From: Pseudoalteromonas sp. S2755
Lineage (GTDB): Bacteria > Pseudomonadota > Gammaproteobacteria > Enterobacterales > Alteromonadaceae
Direction: 5' to 3'
Assembly (NCBI RefSeq): GCF_005886535.1
Contig: NZ_PNDS01000034.1
Span: forward strand, 27,482 to 91,481
DNA: 64,000 bases
How positions within the stretch are numbered: the first letter of the stretch is position 1; each line of letters opens with the position of its first letter. The translations under genes and the position numbers were made by a program. This document shows, piece by piece, positions 63,185 through 64,000 of this stretch. The notes under the pieces were generated by a model. The model was not told where the DNA came from. It ran no database searches and was given only the letters and a program-made list of their open reading frames with translations.

Positions 63185-63193
63185 ATTGAAGAC
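63161..63193. other. Junction between pseC and flrA fragments at a 9-base inverted repeat
   Basis: GTCTTCAAT at 63161-63169 and ATTGAAGAC at 63185-63193 flank a 15-base spacer. On the left the minus strand reads PseC (V-I-E-D); on the right the plus strand reads FlrA (I-E-D-G). Both sides encode the same IED tripeptide in opposite directions. The breakpoint is in or near 63170-63186; both N-terminal parts are missing. Confidence 0.75.
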
Positions 63194-63802
63194 GGCAAGT
63201 TTCGCGAAGACTTATTTTATAGACTCAATGTATTCCCCATTGAAAACCCCTCTTTAAACGAGCGTGCGGAAGATATTGCGCTACTGCTAAAAGAATTAAC
63301 ACGTAGAGTAAATGAACAAACGGGAAATTCGGTTAAGTTTACTGACAGAGCCGTAGATAGCTTGAAGTCGCACGCTTGGCCTGGGAATATTCGAGAGCTT
63401 GCAAACCTTGTGGAACGAATGGTGATTATGTTCCCGGACAAGGTTGTCGATGTGACGGATTTACCACAAAAATACCGTTATATAGAAGTTGAAGCATTTG
63501 AGCCTGAATATCCAGAAGAACTACTAGAAAAAGATGCGTTTAATGAACTATTTAGCGATGGCTTTAGTGACGACGAAGAGGACATGGTAGCGGAAGATTT
63601 TGCGCCGCAAGCATCGAATGTTGGCATACTGCCAGATGAAGGGATAGAGTTAAAAGAATATTTAGCAGAGCTTGAAATTGATTTGATCACTCAAGCTTTA
63701 GAGCGCTACGATTATGTGGTTGCAAGAGCTGCAGAAATATTGGGTGTTCGCCGTACAACATTAGTTGAGAAGATGAAAAAGTATAATCTCAATCGTGACT
63801 GA
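63182..63802 (+). pseudogene. flrA: FlrA (sigma-54 flagellar activator), truncated at its N terminus
   Basis: About 206 residues that match the C-terminal part of FlrA/FleQ: the end of the AAA+ domain (GKFREDLFYRLNVFPI, AWPGNIRELANLVERM), an acidic linker, and a Fis-type helix-turn-helix (VVARAAEILGVRRTTLVEKMKKYNL). FlrA has about 480 residues. Missing are the N-terminal regulatory domain and the Walker motifs and GAFTGA loop that contact sigma-54, so this fragment cannot activate transcription. FlrA is the master activator for the flagellar genes in this window. No ribosome-binding site precedes the first ATG. Confidence 0.85.
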
Positions 63803-63900
63803 TAGTTCATCGATTACTACCTAACCTGAACTCGGGATAAGAAGTAAGTTAATCCACTAAAATCACTAAATTCAAAAGCGTAGTATCACTCTAGCCAGAA
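63803..63900. other. Spacer after the flrA fragment
   Basis: These 98 bases hold no gene and no clear signal. By analogy with related loci the next gene beyond the window would be flrB, but this cannot be seen. Confidence 0.4.
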
Positions 63901-63901
63901 G

Positions 63902-63980
63902 TTATTTCTTAATACAAGGCAAATTTGTGCGTCAATAGCTGGCCTATTGCAAGCAAATTTAACGAAGTAGTAAGGCATAA
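63902..63980. repeat. Imperfect fold-back repeat at the window end
   Basis: Two imperfectly complementary arms: TTATTTCTTAATACAAGG to AAATTTG on the left, and, on the opposite strand from 63980, TTATGCCTTACTACTTCG to AAATTTG. The centre AATAG-CTGGC-CTATT is itself palindromic. It looks like an intergenic REP- or MITE-like element. Copy number in the genome is unknown. Confidence 0.5.
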
Positions 63981-64000
63981 AAGCTGCTAGATAACAAGTT

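Noticed and set aside
63161..63193. Simple inversion between pseC and flrA
   Set aside because: An inversion through the repeat would join each C-terminal part to the other gene's N-terminal part, not the two C-terminal parts. Deletion or misassembly fits better.

Overview
The window comes from a marine gammaproteobacterium of the Alteromonadales, most likely Pseudoalteromonas. This is inferred from gene content and order: a polar-flagellum locus with FlgT, FlgO and FlgP (the extra basal rings of Vibrio, Aeromonas and relatives), cheV-cheR next to flgA-flgM-flgN, flgBCDEFGHIJKL, tandem flagellins, flaG-fliD-fliS, and then the flrA position. No rRNA, CRISPR array, integrase or transposase gene was seen. 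There is one tRNA, tRNA-Arg(CCT).

Layout. (1) Positions 1-4900 hold a chaperone-usher-like surface system: the end of a pilin-like gene, a MITE-like element, a PapD-type chaperone, a large usher with a C-terminal SPOR-like tail, and a SPOR lipoprotein. (2) Positions 4905-9245 hold three FlgO-family lipoproteins behind a sigma-54 promoter, the tRNA, and the divergent flgT/flgP pair with back-to-back sigma-54 promoters. (3) Positions 9320-12766 hold flgN-flgM-flgA on the minus strand and cheV-cheR on the plus strand. (4) Positions 13047-23882 hold rod, hook, ring and junction genes. They are cut into three transcription units (flgBCDE, flgFGHI, flgJKL) by terminators, each followed at once by a sigma-54 promoter. 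(5) Positions 24200-30410 hold three flagellins with alternating sigma-28, sigma-54 and sigma-28 promoters, then flaG, fliD, fliS and a fliT-like gene. (6) Positions 30429-62439 form a flagellin-glycosylation island of about 32 kb.

The island starts with a Maf-type transferase, a DUF4910-like protein and an FAD oxidoreductase on the plus strand. Next come 22 closely packed minus-strand genes (35220-55481) for what looks like an unusual, heavily methylated and possibly N-formylated or N-acylated sugar: SIS isomerase, kinase/nucleotidyltransferase fusion, split transketolase, aminotransferase, epimerases, several methyltransferases and a formyltransferase. It ends with a plus-strand nonulosonate operon (FkbM methyltransferase, PseI, acyl carrier protein, PseG-acetyltransferase fusion, acyl-CoA-ligase-like enzyme). 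That operon has a near-consensus sigma-28 promoter, so glycan supply appears to be switched on together with flagellin. Its partners lie on the minus strand: a Gfo/Idh/MocA oxidoreductase and a truncated PseC.

The right end is broken. The C-terminal part of pseC (minus strand) abuts the C-terminal part of flrA (plus strand) near 63161-63193, and the N-terminal parts of both are absent. This is either a real deletion that should abolish pseudaminic acid synthesis and the flagellar master regulator, or an assembly error. It should be checked first. All functional calls rest on reading the sequence against remembered family features; no database search was run.
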